Below, in pieces: positions 1 through 7,962 of a stretch of 35,354 bases of DNA. The notes under the pieces were generated by a model that saw only the letters and a program-made list of their open reading frames with translations, had not been told where the DNA came from and did no database searches. Both the position numbers and the translations under genes were made by a program. Positions within the stretch are counted from its first letter, which is position 1. Each line of letters opens with the position of its first letter. Source of the DNA: an uncultured Kiritimatiellota bacterium (GTDB lineage: Bacteria > Verrucomicrobiota > Kiritimatiellia > RFP12 > UBA1067); contig CAKTZA010000035.1 of the NCBI GenBank assembly GCA_934635045.1, positions 1 through 35,354 on the forward strand, written 5' to 3'.

Positions 1-1821
1 GCGTCCGCCCCCGGCGCGGCGACGCTCGTCTTCCGCTACTGGGGCGTGTTCAATGGCCGGTTCGTCGAGGACGTCGCCCGCCAGCGGCTGACGGCGATCG
101 AGCCCCTGCTTCTGCCGGACTACGACAGCGACAATGCGGTTGGCGACGGCGACCTCCGTGCGCGCGTGGACGGACGCCTGTTCCGATTCTGGACGAACGA
201 GGACTGCGACAAGGGCGACTTCGTCGGGCAGGTCGCCGACGCGACGCGGAACGCGGACGACCTCAGGGTGAACGGGAAGCTCGACCTCGTGAACCTCTTC
301 CCCGTCGAGATCGACGTCTCGCCGTTCCGCCGGGCGTGGGGAGGCGCGGTGACGGTCCGCCTGCGCGCGGCGGCGGAGGGCCTTCGCCTCTGCGTCCTCG
401 GCGAGGGCTTTTCGTCCGAAAGCGTCCTCGGACTCGCGTCGTCGCCCGTCTCCACGGCGGACGGCGCGCCGCTGGAGTCCGCGACGCTGACGCCGCTCGG
501 CTTTGAAGGCCTCGACCTCGGCGAGCTGGCCGGACGCCCGCTGACGCGGCCCGTCGCCCTCGCGTTCGAGGCGGCGGGGCCGGTCGGGGAGGCGGAAGGC
601 CCGGAGCTCGTCGTAAGCATAGGCGGCGCAGAGGTCTACCGCGAGCGGCTGCCCGTCTCGATCATGTCCGTGGACGACCTCTACCGCTACGCGAACCTGC
701 GCGGCGCGGAGGCGGACGGGAACTTCGTGCCGTCCGTGCCCGGCGAGCCGGGAAACCTGCCGGACGGCGAGACGGACGGTCGCCACTTCGTCTTCGTGCA
801 CGGCTACAACGTGAACGAGTCGGCGTCCCGCCTCTGGGCGCGCGCGATGTTCAAGCGGCTCTGGTGGGCGGGCTCGCGGTCGCGCTTCACCGCCGTCGAC
901 TGGCGCGGGGACTACAGCCAGGTCGGAGGCTTCGCGCCGAACTACTGGGCCAATGTCGTCCATGCGCTCAAGACGGCGCCGGCGCTGGCGGATCTGGTGA
1001 ACGCATTGCCGGGAGAGAAGGTCATGCTGGCCCATTCCCTTGGAAACGTGCTGACGTCGGAGGCCTGCAAGAGCCACGCGCTCTCGTATTCAAGGTATTT
1101 CATGCTCAACGCCGCCGTGCCGGCCGAGGCGTATGTTGCAGTGGCCGAGCAGGAGGACAACATGGTTCCAAAGACTTGGCAGTGTTATCCGCCACGGTTT
1201 TATTCGGCAAACTGGCATGGCCTGTTTGCTTCAGATGATGGACGGCGTCTTCTGAACTGGCGTGGACGATACGCGGGAATTCTCCATGCAGTCAATTGTT
1301 ATTCCCCGACCGAAGATGTTCTTGAGAATGCGCCTTGCGATGGAGCGGGCGGTGCTTGGTCAATGCAGGAGTTGCTGAAGGGCACGGGGTTGGCGTTGGT
1401 TCTGCCTGGCGTGAAGGATGAGGGGGGATGGGGCTTTAATCGGACACACACGGTTCCTCTGTCGGCAACTGAACTCCTGAAAACGGAGTTCTCAGACGAT
1501 GAGTTGAAGATGTCTCCACCGTTCTTGCCGTTCAGCGAGGACTGGTTGCTCACGACAAACGCGGTGTCTGAGGCTCAAGTCTTGGGCGTTTGCGCGCGCA
1601 TTCTCGCCGACGGCATCCCCGCAACGACCTTCGCGGCAGGCGCGAATGCGATTGGCGGCGGTTTTGTCGATGTCAATTATCACGAGCTGATGTCAAATAA
1701 GGAATCGTGGCCTGAAGACAGAATGAAAGGTGGACAAATGCGCTGGGAACACTCAGATATTAAGGACCTGTCGTTGCCTTATGTCCATAAACTCTTTATC
1801 CGCATTGTCAATGGAGAATAA
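1..1821 (+). CDS. Alpha/beta hydrolase domain protein, 5' truncated by window edge
   Basis: The frame is open from base 1 with no stop, so the true start lies outside the window; an internal GTG at 46 is possible but has no ribosome binding site. About 606 residues are visible. The N-terminal ~250 residues are not recognised. The C-terminal half reads as a serine hydrolase: FVFVHGYNVN (from ~795) resembles an oxyanion-side HGxN motif, and AHSLGN at 1030-1047 is a nucleophile elbow with Ser at 1036-1038. A late Asp (SPTED, ~1306) and a His (EHSDIKDL, ~1750) are the likely triad partners. Substrate unknown: esterase, lipase or amidase are all possible. GC content falls sharply from about base 1100, within the hydrolase domain, suggesting a mosaic gene. 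It ends 3 bases before the next gene, so co-transcription is likely. Confidence 0.75.
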   Translation, partial: ASAPGAATLVFRYWGVFNGRFVEDVARQRLTAIEPLLLPDYDSDNAVGDGDLRARVDGRLFRFWTNEDCDKGDFVGQVADATRNADDLRVNGKLDLVNLFPVEIDVSPFRRAWGGAVTVRLRAAAEGLRLCVLGEGFSSESVLGLASSPVSTADGAPLESATLTPLGFEGLDLGELAGRPLTRPVALAFEAAGPVGEAEGPELVVSIGGAEVYRERLPVSIMSVDDLYRYANLRGAEADGNFVPSVPGEPGNLPDGETDGRHFVFVHGYNVNESASRLWARAMFKRLWWAGSRSRFTAVDWRGDYSQVGGFAPNYWANVVHALKTAPALADLVNALPGEKVMLAHSLGNVLTSEACKSHALSYSRYFMLNAAVPAEAYVAVAEQEDNMVPKTWQCYPPRFYSANWHGLFASDDGRRLLNWRGRYAGILHAVNCYSPTEDVLENAPCDGAGGAWSMQELLKGTGLALVLPGVKDEGGWGFNRTHTVPLSATELLKTEFSDDELKMSPPFLPFSEDWLLTTNAVSEAQVLGVCARILADGIPATTFAAGANAIGGGFVDVNYHELMSNKESWPEDRMKGGQMRWEHSDIKDLSLPYVHKLFIRIVNGE

Positions 1822-1824
1822 AAG

Positions 1825-2883
1825 ATGAAAGCATCGCTTACGACGAGAAAGATGGTCATTACGGCTGGATTGATGGCGGTTTGCGCATCGGCCTTTTCAG
1901 ATATGGCAAGGATTGCTGTAAAGGTTATAGATGATGAAACGGGCGAACCGATTAAAGGTGTTTCTGTTATTGGTTCTTTTCGAGATAACATCGGATGGCG
2001 AGCTTGGACAGAATCCGTCAAGCCGGATTTAGACAGAAAGACATCTGACAAGGAGGGATCTTGTCTTGTGTCTGGTGAGACGAATTGCGGAGATGCAAGT
2101 TTCTGGGTTAAGTCTGTCCCAACTGGTTACTACAAGGTAGCCGGTCAAGCCTTTCAGTTTAAGCAGAAAAATGTTTTCGGCATCTGGCAGCCCGACAACC
2201 TTGTCGCGACAATCCGGCTTCAGCGCGTGGAGCATCCGATTCCACTCTTCGTGAAGAAGGTGATGAAAGTCGACTGGAAGAATCCTGTTGGAGGGTTTGA
2301 CGGGACGAATGCTGTCATGCGATACGACTTGGTCCATGGTGATTGGTTGCCGCCAGATGGAAATGGCGAGATTGCCGACATTACGTTTTCGATAAAATTG
2401 ACTAGTCACGATGCTGATGACGTGGGCAAGCCGTACCAGCGAACTTTCTATACGTTTGAATATATCATTGAGTTTTTGGGAGCAGGGAATGGGCTCTATA
2501 ATCAGATTGTCAACCCGACCGCCGGCATCGGACTCCGCACGGCACCAAAGAACGCATATGTCCATCAGACGAGAATTCGACAGGGACGGCGACGACATGT
2601 CATCGGTGCAAATTCTTTCGCGAAAAAGTTTACCGATGCAGACCCGAATCGATGCTATGCATTTCGCATCCGTTCAGAATTTGATGACAAAGGACGGCTA
2701 ACGGGAGGGTATTATGGAAAGATATACGGGGACTTTGAGTTTAGGGAAGGCAACAGGGCGAGTTTTCTCGGCCTCGAGTTCCTCTACTACCTCAACCCCG
2801 TTCCGCTCGACCGCAACCTCGAATGGGACATGAAGACGAACCTCTGCCCCAATCCCGGCAATCTCGGCGAGCGCCGTCCGTAG
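1825..2883 (+). CDS. Secreted protein with carboxypeptidase-regulatory-like domain, function unknown
   Basis: A 352-residue protein starting 3 bases after the upstream stop. Residues ~1-25 form a signal peptide (basic MKASLTTRK, then a hydrophobic run ending in ASAFS). Residues ~28-120 (RIAVKVIDDETGEPIKGVSV, later ending ATIRLQRVEH) resemble the beta-sandwich carboxypeptidase-regulatory/Ig-like fold common on exported proteins. The remaining ~230 residues are not recognised. Most of the gene is clearly lower in GC than its surroundings (some 60-base stretches are below 50% by hand count), but the last ~40 codons, from about 2760, return to high GC. Conserved-tail/variable-body mosaicism is therefore possible. 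No catalytic motif seen. Confidence 0.7.
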   Translation: MKASLTTRKMVITAGLMAVCASAFSDMARIAVKVIDDETGEPIKGVSVIGSFRDNIGWRAWTESVKPDLDRKTSDKEGSCLVSGETNCGDASFWVKSVPTGYYKVAGQAFQFKQKNVFGIWQPDNLVATIRLQRVEHPIPLFVKKVMKVDWKNPVGGFDGTNAVMRYDLVHGDWLPPDGNGEIADITFSIKLTSHDADDVGKPYQRTFYTFEYIIEFLGAGNGLYNQIVNPTAGIGLRTAPKNAYVHQTRIRQGRRRHVIGANSFAKKFTDADPNRCYAFRIRSEFDDKGRLTGGYYGKIYGDFEFREGNRASFLGLEFLYYLNPVPLDRNLEWDMKTNLCPNPGNLGERRP

Positions 2884-2885
2884 AA

Positions 2886-3494
2886 ATGACGGCAATGGTA
2901 ATGAAATCCATGACGATGAAGTCGGTTCTTGCTCTTGCGCTGTTTTCCCACGCTGTCGGGTCGGCGCTCGCTCGCCCCCTCCCGCCGCTATCAGCGCCTG
3001 AATTCGTTGACACGGAGGTGACGGCTTGCCATTCGCTTGATCAGGCGATGCCCAGCGTGTGCGGACTCAATTTTGAACTCGCGTTCAGGGGAACATCGTC
3101 CAACAATGTCGAGATCGTTTTCGGTCGGGACGATGACGGGGACGGCAACCTCTCCTTCGGAGAGTCGGATGTCCGGGTCGGCTGGGACTGTGGACGCTAC
3201 TTCATCGAGCGCGTTCCGACGGGCGAGCGGTTCGAGGAACTGTCCGTCGACACGAACGGGACGGATCGAACCCTGCGCTGGGACTGCGCCCTCAAGCATC
3301 GCGTGATGTGGGGCCTTTCGGTCACGAACGAAGTCGGGCCTGCCTTCGCCGTCGCCACCGCCGCCTCGCCGAGCTGGCTTTACGATGCGAACTGGGACAG
3401 GGTGCGACTGACGGCGCGCGGCCCGGACGCCCGTGACGAACAACGGTTTGATGTCGAGGTCACGACGACGGGAATTGCGGTTATCTTCCGATGA
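2886..3494 (+). CDS. Small secreted protein with an EF-hand-like calcium loop
   Basis: The ATG at 2886 is 2 bases after the previous stop (2883) and is preferred for translational coupling; in-frame ATGs at 2895, 2901, 2910 and 2916 could also serve. From the last, MKSVLALALFSHAVGSALA is a textbook signal peptide. The ~202-residue product carries DDDGDGNLSFGE (~3132-3167), which matches the 12-residue EF-hand/dockerin calcium loop pattern with acidic residues at positions 1, 3, 5 and 12. The rest appears beta-rich and is not recognised. It may be a surface or periplasmic partner of the two upstream genes, with which it is probably co-transcribed. No family assignment can be made. Confidence 0.65.
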   Translation: MTAMVMKSMTMKSVLALALFSHAVGSALARPLPPLSAPEFVDTEVTACHSLDQAMPSVCGLNFELAFRGTSSNNVEIVFGRDDDGDGNLSFGESDVRVGWDCGRYFIERVPTGERFEELSVDTNGTDRTLRWDCALKHRVMWGLSVTNEVGPAFAVATAASPSWLYDANWDRVRLTARGPDARDEQRFDVEVTTTGIAVIFR

Positions 3495-3516
3495 GCGAAC
3501 TCCTCAAAGACTCAAC

Positions 3517-3543
3517 GGGTGGCGAAGAATCTCCGTGCCACCC
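3517..3543 (+). terminator. Possible terminator hairpin without a U-tract
   Basis: A perfect 7-bp stem (GGGTGGC at 3517-3523 with GCCACCC at 3537-3543, 13-base loop) lies 22 bases after the stop of the small secreted gene. No T-run follows, so it is at best a weak or Rho-assisted terminator. The rest of 3495-3635 holds only the next promoter. Confidence 0.35.
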
Positions 3544-3620
3544 CACCTCTATGGTCGCTGAGACATCTTCGATTGTGAAAAAAAGTTGACATGTCTTTTG
3601 CTCCACAGCGGGGAATTTTA

Positions 3621-3636
3621 TGATACAATACCCGCA
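3621..3636 (+). promoter_or_regulatory. Extended -10 promoter giving a leaderless GH27 mRNA
   Basis: TGATACAAT at 3621-3629 matches the TGnTATAAT extended -10 except for one C. Six bases (ACCCGC) separate it from the ATG at 3636, so the expected transcription start (7 bases after the box) is the A of the start codon. No Shine-Dalgarno sequence is present. The same arrangement precedes three other genes in the window. Confidence 0.6.
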
Positions 3637-5759
3637 TGAACAAGGCGAATAGTTTAGTCAGCCGTTGGCGGTGCGAGGCGAATGGGGGAAATTTACTCCC
3701 ATCTCTCCCCCCCCCCCCCATACAGTTTAGCCGAATAATCGGCATTTTTGCGGCGGTAGCGCTTCTTGGCGCAACCGCCGCCGCAGGCCGCGCGTCAATG
3801 GACTGCCCGGACTGTCCCGAGACGCGCACGAAGGATCGCGCCTTTGACACGTTCCCGCTCGCGAAGATGGACTTGTCGAAGATGTCGTGCGGCAGCGGGC
3901 AGGCGCGCAAGTGCCGGGCGAACGAGGGCGCGCCCCTGACGTTGGGCGGCAAAACCTACGCCTGCGGCGTCGGCACGCACGCGCCCAGCCGCTTCGAGGT
4001 CGCGGTCGACGGCAAGGGCCTCGCGTTCACGGCGGTCGTCGGGATCGACGGCGAGGTGCCGGGCGAGGGCAGCGCCGAGTTTCTCGTCTACGGCGACGGG
4101 CGGCTTCTCGCGCGTTCGGGCGTCCTGCGCAAAAGCGACGGCGGCCGGCCGCTGTTTGCAGACCTTTCGGGCGTCCGAGTCGTCGAGCTGGTCGTGACGG
4201 ACGGCGGCGACGGCATCGCCTGTGACCATGCGGACTGGTGTAACGCCGTGTTCCAGATGGCGAAGGGCGCGAAGCCGAACGACGATCTCACGGATCGCTC
4301 GACGCAGCTGGGCATCCTGACGCCGCCGCCCGCGCGCGCGCCGCGCGTCAACGCGCCCGCCTTTCTCGGCGTCCGTCCGGGACGGGAGATCCTGTACCGC
4401 GTGCCGGTGGTGGGCGAAGCGCCGGTCAAGGTGACGCTTGCGCCCGTACGCGGCGGAACGCTGCCGCCGGGGCTCACGTGGGACGCGGACGCGCGCATCC
4501 TGCGCGGGCGGCTTGGCCGTCCGGGCGACTACGCCTTCACCGTCACGGCGGCGAACGCGGCGGGACGCGCCGTGAAGCCGTTCACCGTCCGCGTCGGCGA
4601 GAAGATCGCCCTGACGCCGCCGATGGGATGGAGCAGCTGGAATGCGTTCTACGACCGCGTGACCGACCGGAAGGTGCGCGAGCAGGCCGACGCGCTGATC
4701 GCGACGGGACTCGCCGACCACGGCTACCGCTACGTGAACATCGACGACTTCTGGTCGCGCAACAACGGCGAACGCGGAAAGGGACGTCCCGAACTCAACG
4801 GCCCCGAACGCGCGGCGGACGGCACGGTTCTGCCGAGCGGGGCGTTCCCGGACATGAAGGGCCTCGCCGCCTACGTTCACGCGAAGGGGCTCCAGATCGG
4901 CATCTATTCGTCGCCGGGCCCCAAGACGTGCGGCGGCTGCGAAGGGTCGTACGGCCATGAGCGGCAGGACGTGAAGACGTGGTGCGACTGGGGGTTCGAC
5001 TATGTGAAATACGACTGGTGCAGCTACGGCGAGGTCGCGTTCCCTGGTTCCTACGAAGCGAAGCTGCGCCATCCCTACGAGGTGATGGGACGTCTGCTGG
5101 CCGAAGCCGACCGTGACATCGTGCTGTCGATCTGCCAGTACGGCATGGGTGACGTCTGGACGTGGGGCGCCGCCGTCGGCGGGCAGTGCTGGCGCACGAC
5201 GGGCGACGTGTGGGACGGGTGGGTTGTCGTCGGCCCCGCCATCGAGAAGCAGGCGCAGATCGGTCGGTACACGGCGCCGGGCGCCTGGAACGACCCGGAC
5301 ATGCTCGTGCTGAAGGGTGACCACCGGCAGTGCGGGCTCACGCCGAACGAGCAGTACGCCCACGTCTCGATGTGGGCGATGGTCGCGGCGCCCCTGCTGA
5401 TCGGCTGCGACATGACCGCGCTGGACGACTTCACGCGCGCGCTCCTGACGAACGACGAGGTCATCGACATCGACCAGGACGCGCTCGGCCGCGGCGCGGA
5501 AGTCGTCGGCGAGGTGAAGCTCGTGCAGGTGTGGACGCGTCCGCTCGCGGACGGCGGCCGGGCCGTCGCGCTGTTCAACCCGTCGCGCGTCGACAAGACG
5601 GTCACGGTCGATTTCGCGGCGTTCGGGCTTCCGACAGGCGGACGCCTGCGCGACGTCTGGCGGCAGACGGACCTGCCGCCGCTGAAGGCGGGCTGCCTCG
5701 ACGCCACGGTCTTCGGCCACGCCGCCAACCTCTATCGCATTTATCCAACGGACAAGTAA
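3636..5759 (+). CDS. Secreted NPCBM-GH27 alpha-galactosidase-like enzyme, copy 1
   Basis: A 707-residue glycoside hydrolase. An unusual ~32-residue N-terminal stretch encoded across a 13-C run precedes the hydrophobic signal segment IIGIFAAVALLGATAAA. Then come an NPCBM-type carbohydrate-binding domain (~56-210, ending HADWCNAVFQM), a putative Ig (He_PIG-like) domain (~240-325, LPPGLTWDADARILRG), the GH27 barrel (from TPPMGWSSWNAF, ~329), and a C-terminal beta-sandwich (~625-707). By family knowledge the nucleophile is Asp460 in YVKYDWC and the acid/base is Asp524 in RTTGD; both are present. Likely substrate: terminal alpha-galactosides of plant or host glycans outside the cytoplasm (inference; GH27 also includes alpha-N-acetylgalactosaminidases). 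The next gene is a tandem paralogue. The start at 3636 is supported by the promoter immediately before it, but the structured leader leaves the real N-terminus open. Confidence 0.85.
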   Translation: MNKANSLVSRWRCEANGGNLLPSLPPPPIQFSRIIGIFAAVALLGATAAAGRASMDCPDCPETRTKDRAFDTFPLAKMDLSKMSCGSGQARKCRANEGAPLTLGGKTYACGVGTHAPSRFEVAVDGKGLAFTAVVGIDGEVPGEGSAEFLVYGDGRLLARSGVLRKSDGGRPLFADLSGVRVVELVVTDGGDGIACDHADWCNAVFQMAKGAKPNDDLTDRSTQLGILTPPPARAPRVNAPAFLGVRPGREILYRVPVVGEAPVKVTLAPVRGGTLPPGLTWDADARILRGRLGRPGDYAFTVTAANAAGRAVKPFTVRVGEKIALTPPMGWSSWNAFYDRVTDRKVREQADALIATGLADHGYRYVNIDDFWSRNNGERGKGRPELNGPERAADGTVLPSGAFPDMKGLAAYVHAKGLQIGIYSSPGPKTCGGCEGSYGHERQDVKTWCDWGFDYVKYDWCSYGEVAFPGSYEAKLRHPYEVMGRLLAEADRDIVLSICQYGMGDVWTWGAAVGGQCWRTTGDVWDGWVVVGPAIEKQAQIGRYTAPGAWNDPDMLVLKGDHRQCGLTPNEQYAHVSMWAMVAAPLLIGCDMTALDDFTRALLTNDEVIDIDQDALGRGAEVVGEVKLVQVWTRPLADGGRAVALFNPSRVDKTVTVDFAAFGLPTGGRLRDVWRQTDLPPLKAGCLDATVFGHAANLYRIYPTDK
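3707..3719. repeat. 13-base poly-C tract inside the coding region
   Basis: An uninterrupted run of 13 C encodes the Pro residues of LLPSLPPPP near codon 25 of the first GH27 gene. With 13 C the signal peptide and enzyme are in frame. Reading the sequence by hand, 12 C gives a TAA and 14 C a TAG within about eight codons after the tract. It therefore has the form of a slipped-strand ON/OFF switch. Confidence 0.8.
3730..3749 (+). terminator. Terminator-like hairpin within the 5' end of the GH27 gene
   Basis: GCCGA (3730-3734), loop ATAA, TCGGC (3739-3743), then A and five T (3745-3749): the form of a short intrinsic terminator, but located inside the predicted coding sequence just before the signal-peptide core. 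An upstream hairpin (3682-3688 with 3696-3702) and the poly-C tract precede it. It could be an attenuator, or a chance result of the local signal-peptide codons. Confidence 0.35.
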
Positions 5760-5792
5760 ATCTAAAAAAACAGCTTGGATTCGGATGCCTCA

Positions 5793-5816
5793 CACGGAGG
5801 CACGGAGACACGGAGA
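5793..5816. repeat. Octamer tandem repeat CACGGAGR, 3 copies
   Basis: CACGGAGG, CACGGAGA and CACGGAGA lie head to tail in the 79-base gap between the two GH27 genes, followed by AATTAATAAAGGAAG, which provides the ribosome binding site of the next gene. The same cassette with four copies precedes the gene at 7963. Confidence 0.9.
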
Positions 5817-5838
5817 AATTAATAAAGGAAGCAAGGCA

Positions 5839-7875
5839 ATGAAAACGACATCACTCATTCGCAAAACGGTTGCCCTGACCGCAGTGGCACTGATGGCGTC
5901 CGCCGCCATAGGACAGGACTGTCCGACCTGTCCCGAAACGCGCACAAAAGACAGTCCGTTCGATGCGTTTCCGCTCGCGAAGATGGATTTGACGAAAATG
6001 ACGTGCGGCAGCGGTCAGGCGCGCAAGTGCTTGGCGAACGAGGGCGCGCCGCTGACGCTGGGCGGCAAGACCTACACCTGCGGCGTCGGCACGCACGCGC
6101 CCAGCCGCTTCGAGGTCGCGGTCGACGGCAAGGGCCTCGCGTTCACGGCGGTCGTCGGGATCGACGGCGAGGTTTCAGGCGAGGGCAGTGCCGAGTTTCT
6201 CGTCTATGGCGACGGACGGCTTCTCGCGCGTTCGGGCGTCCTGCACAAGCGCGACGGCGGGCGTCCGCTGTTCGCCGACCTGTCGGGCGTCGAGGTTGTC
6301 GAACTCGTCGTGACGGACGGCGGCGACGGCATTTCCTGTGACCATGCGGACTGGTGCAACGCCGTGTTCCAGATGGAGCAGGGCGCGCAGCCGGATGACA
6401 CGCTCGTGGGGCGGACAACGCAACTGGGCATCCTGACGCCGCCGCCCGCGCGCACGCCGCGCATCAACGCGCCCGCCTTTCTCGGCGCGCGTCCCGGACG
6501 GGAAATCCTGTATCGCGTGCCCGTCACGGGCGAGAAGCCTTTCACGGTGACGTTTGCGTCCGCAGACGGCGGCAACCTGCCGCAGGGGCTGATGTGGAAC
6601 GCGGAGACGCGCATCCTGCGCGGGCGGCTCGACAAGGCGGGCGACTACGCATTCACCGTTACGGCGGCGAACGCGGCGGGACGCGCCGTGAAGCCGTTCA
6701 CCGTCCGCGTTGGCGAGAAGATCGCCCTGACGCCGCCGATGGGGTGGAACAGTTGGAATGCGTTCGGCAACCGCGTGAGCGACAAGAAGGTCCGTGCGCA
6801 GGCCGACGCGCTGATTGCGACGGGGCTCGCCGACCACGGCTACCGCTACGTGAACCTCGACTCGGCCTGGTCGCGCAACAACGGCAAGAACGCGAAGGGA
6901 CGTCCCGAACTCCACGGGCCGGAGCGCGCGGCGGACGGCACGATCCTGCCGACCGGGGCGTTCCCGGACATGAAGGGCCTTGCCGACTACGTTCATGCGA
7001 AAGGGCTCCAGATCGGCATCCACTCGTCGCCGGGGCCCAAGACCTGTGGCGGGAGCGAAGGGTCATATGGCCATGAGCAACAGGACGTGAAGACGTGGTG
7101 CGCGTGGGGCTTCGACTATCTCAAGTACGATTACTGCAGTTACAGCGAAGTCTCGTTTGCGGGAACGTACGCGGAGAAGCTGCGCCTCCCCTACGAGCTG
7201 ATGGGGCGTCTGCTCGCCGCCGCCGACCGCGACATCGTTTTCTCGATCTGCCAGTACGGCATGGGAGAGGTCTGGACGTGGGGCGCGGCCGCCGGCGGAC
7301 AGTGCTGGCGCACGACGGGTGACGTGTGGGACAGCTGGGGTGTCGTCGGCCCCGCGATCGAGAAGCAGGCGCGGCTCGGTCGCTACTCCGGGCCGGGTGG
7401 ATGGAACGACCCGGACATGCTCGTGCTGAAGTCCGACCACCGGCAGTGCGGGCTCACGCCGAACGAGCAGTATGCCCACGTCTCGATGTGGGCGATGGTC
7501 GCGGCGCCCCTGCTGATCGGCTGCGACATGGCGGCGCTGGACGATTTCACGCGCGCGCTCCTGACGAACGACGAGGTCATCGACATCGACCAGGATGCGC
7601 TCGGACGCGGTGCGGAAGTCGTCGGCGAGGTCAAGCTCGTGCAGGTGTGGACGCGTCCGCTCGCGGACGGCGGCCGGGCCGTCGCCCTGTTCAATCCGTC
7701 GCGCGTCGACAAGACGGTCACGGTCGATTTCGCGGCGCTCGGCCTGCCGACGGGCGGGCGTCTGCGCGACGTCTGGCGGCAGGTTGACTTGCCGCCGCTG
7801 AAAGACGGCCGCCTGGAGGCGACGGTCTTCGGACACGCCGCCAACCTGTGTCGCATTTATCCAACGGACAAGTAA
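5839..7875 (+). CDS. Secreted NPCBM-GH27 alpha-galactosidase-like enzyme, copy 2
   Basis: A 678-residue paralogue of the upstream gene with the same order: signal peptide (MKTTSLIRK, hydrophobic core, cleavage near ASAAIGQ), NPCBM domain, putative Ig domain (LPQGLMWNAETRILRG), GH27 barrel (TPPMGWNSWNAF) and C-terminal beta-sandwich. The catalytic pair is present: Asp431 in YLKYDYC and Asp495 in RTTGD. ATG 5839 is chosen because AAAGGAA sits 8-14 bases upstream and the signal peptide begins there; the open frame upstream only translates the octamer repeat. Long stretches are nearly identical in DNA to copy 1, mixed with diverged patches (for example the IDDFW of copy 1 is LDSAW here), suggesting duplication followed by specificity divergence or gene conversion. 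This copy lacks the poly-C leader. Confidence 0.88.
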   Translation: MKTTSLIRKTVALTAVALMASAAIGQDCPTCPETRTKDSPFDAFPLAKMDLTKMTCGSGQARKCLANEGAPLTLGGKTYTCGVGTHAPSRFEVAVDGKGLAFTAVVGIDGEVSGEGSAEFLVYGDGRLLARSGVLHKRDGGRPLFADLSGVEVVELVVTDGGDGISCDHADWCNAVFQMEQGAQPDDTLVGRTTQLGILTPPPARTPRINAPAFLGARPGREILYRVPVTGEKPFTVTFASADGGNLPQGLMWNAETRILRGRLDKAGDYAFTVTAANAAGRAVKPFTVRVGEKIALTPPMGWNSWNAFGNRVSDKKVRAQADALIATGLADHGYRYVNLDSAWSRNNGKNAKGRPELHGPERAADGTILPTGAFPDMKGLADYVHAKGLQIGIHSSPGPKTCGGSEGSYGHEQQDVKTWCAWGFDYLKYDYCSYSEVSFAGTYAEKLRLPYELMGRLLAAADRDIVFSICQYGMGEVWTWGAAAGGQCWRTTGDVWDSWGVVGPAIEKQARLGRYSGPGGWNDPDMLVLKSDHRQCGLTPNEQYAHVSMWAMVAAPLLIGCDMAALDDFTRALLTNDEVIDIDQDALGRGAEVVGEVKLVQVWTRPLADGGRAVALFNPSRVDKTVTVDFAALGLPTGGRLRDVWRQVDLPPLKDGRLEATVFGHAANLCRIYPTDK

Positions 7876-7908
7876 AACTAAAAAAACAACTTGGATTCGG
7901 ATGCCTCA

Positions 7909-7940
7909 CACGGAGGCACGGAGGCACGGAGACACGGAGA
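7909..7940. repeat. Octamer tandem repeat CACGGAGR, 4 copies
   Basis: Two CACGGAGG units followed by two CACGGAGA units, in a spacer otherwise almost identical to 5757-5838. The one-unit difference from the upstream array indicates copy-number slippage. Confidence 0.9.
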
Positions 7941-7962
7941 AATTAATAAAGGAAGCGAGACA

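Noticed and set aside
3586..3591. TTGACA, a perfect -35 hexamer upstream of the first GH27 gene
   Set aside because: No -10 box at 16-18 bases; the nearest (TACAAT at 3624) is 32 bases away, so the extended -10 alone is a better reading.
3608..3635. GCGGG/CCCGC dyad around the first GH27 promoter as a copy of the regulator operator
   Set aside because: Only five bases per arm, different spacing and no sequence match to the ATGCCGCA/TGCGGCAT dyad at 15226.
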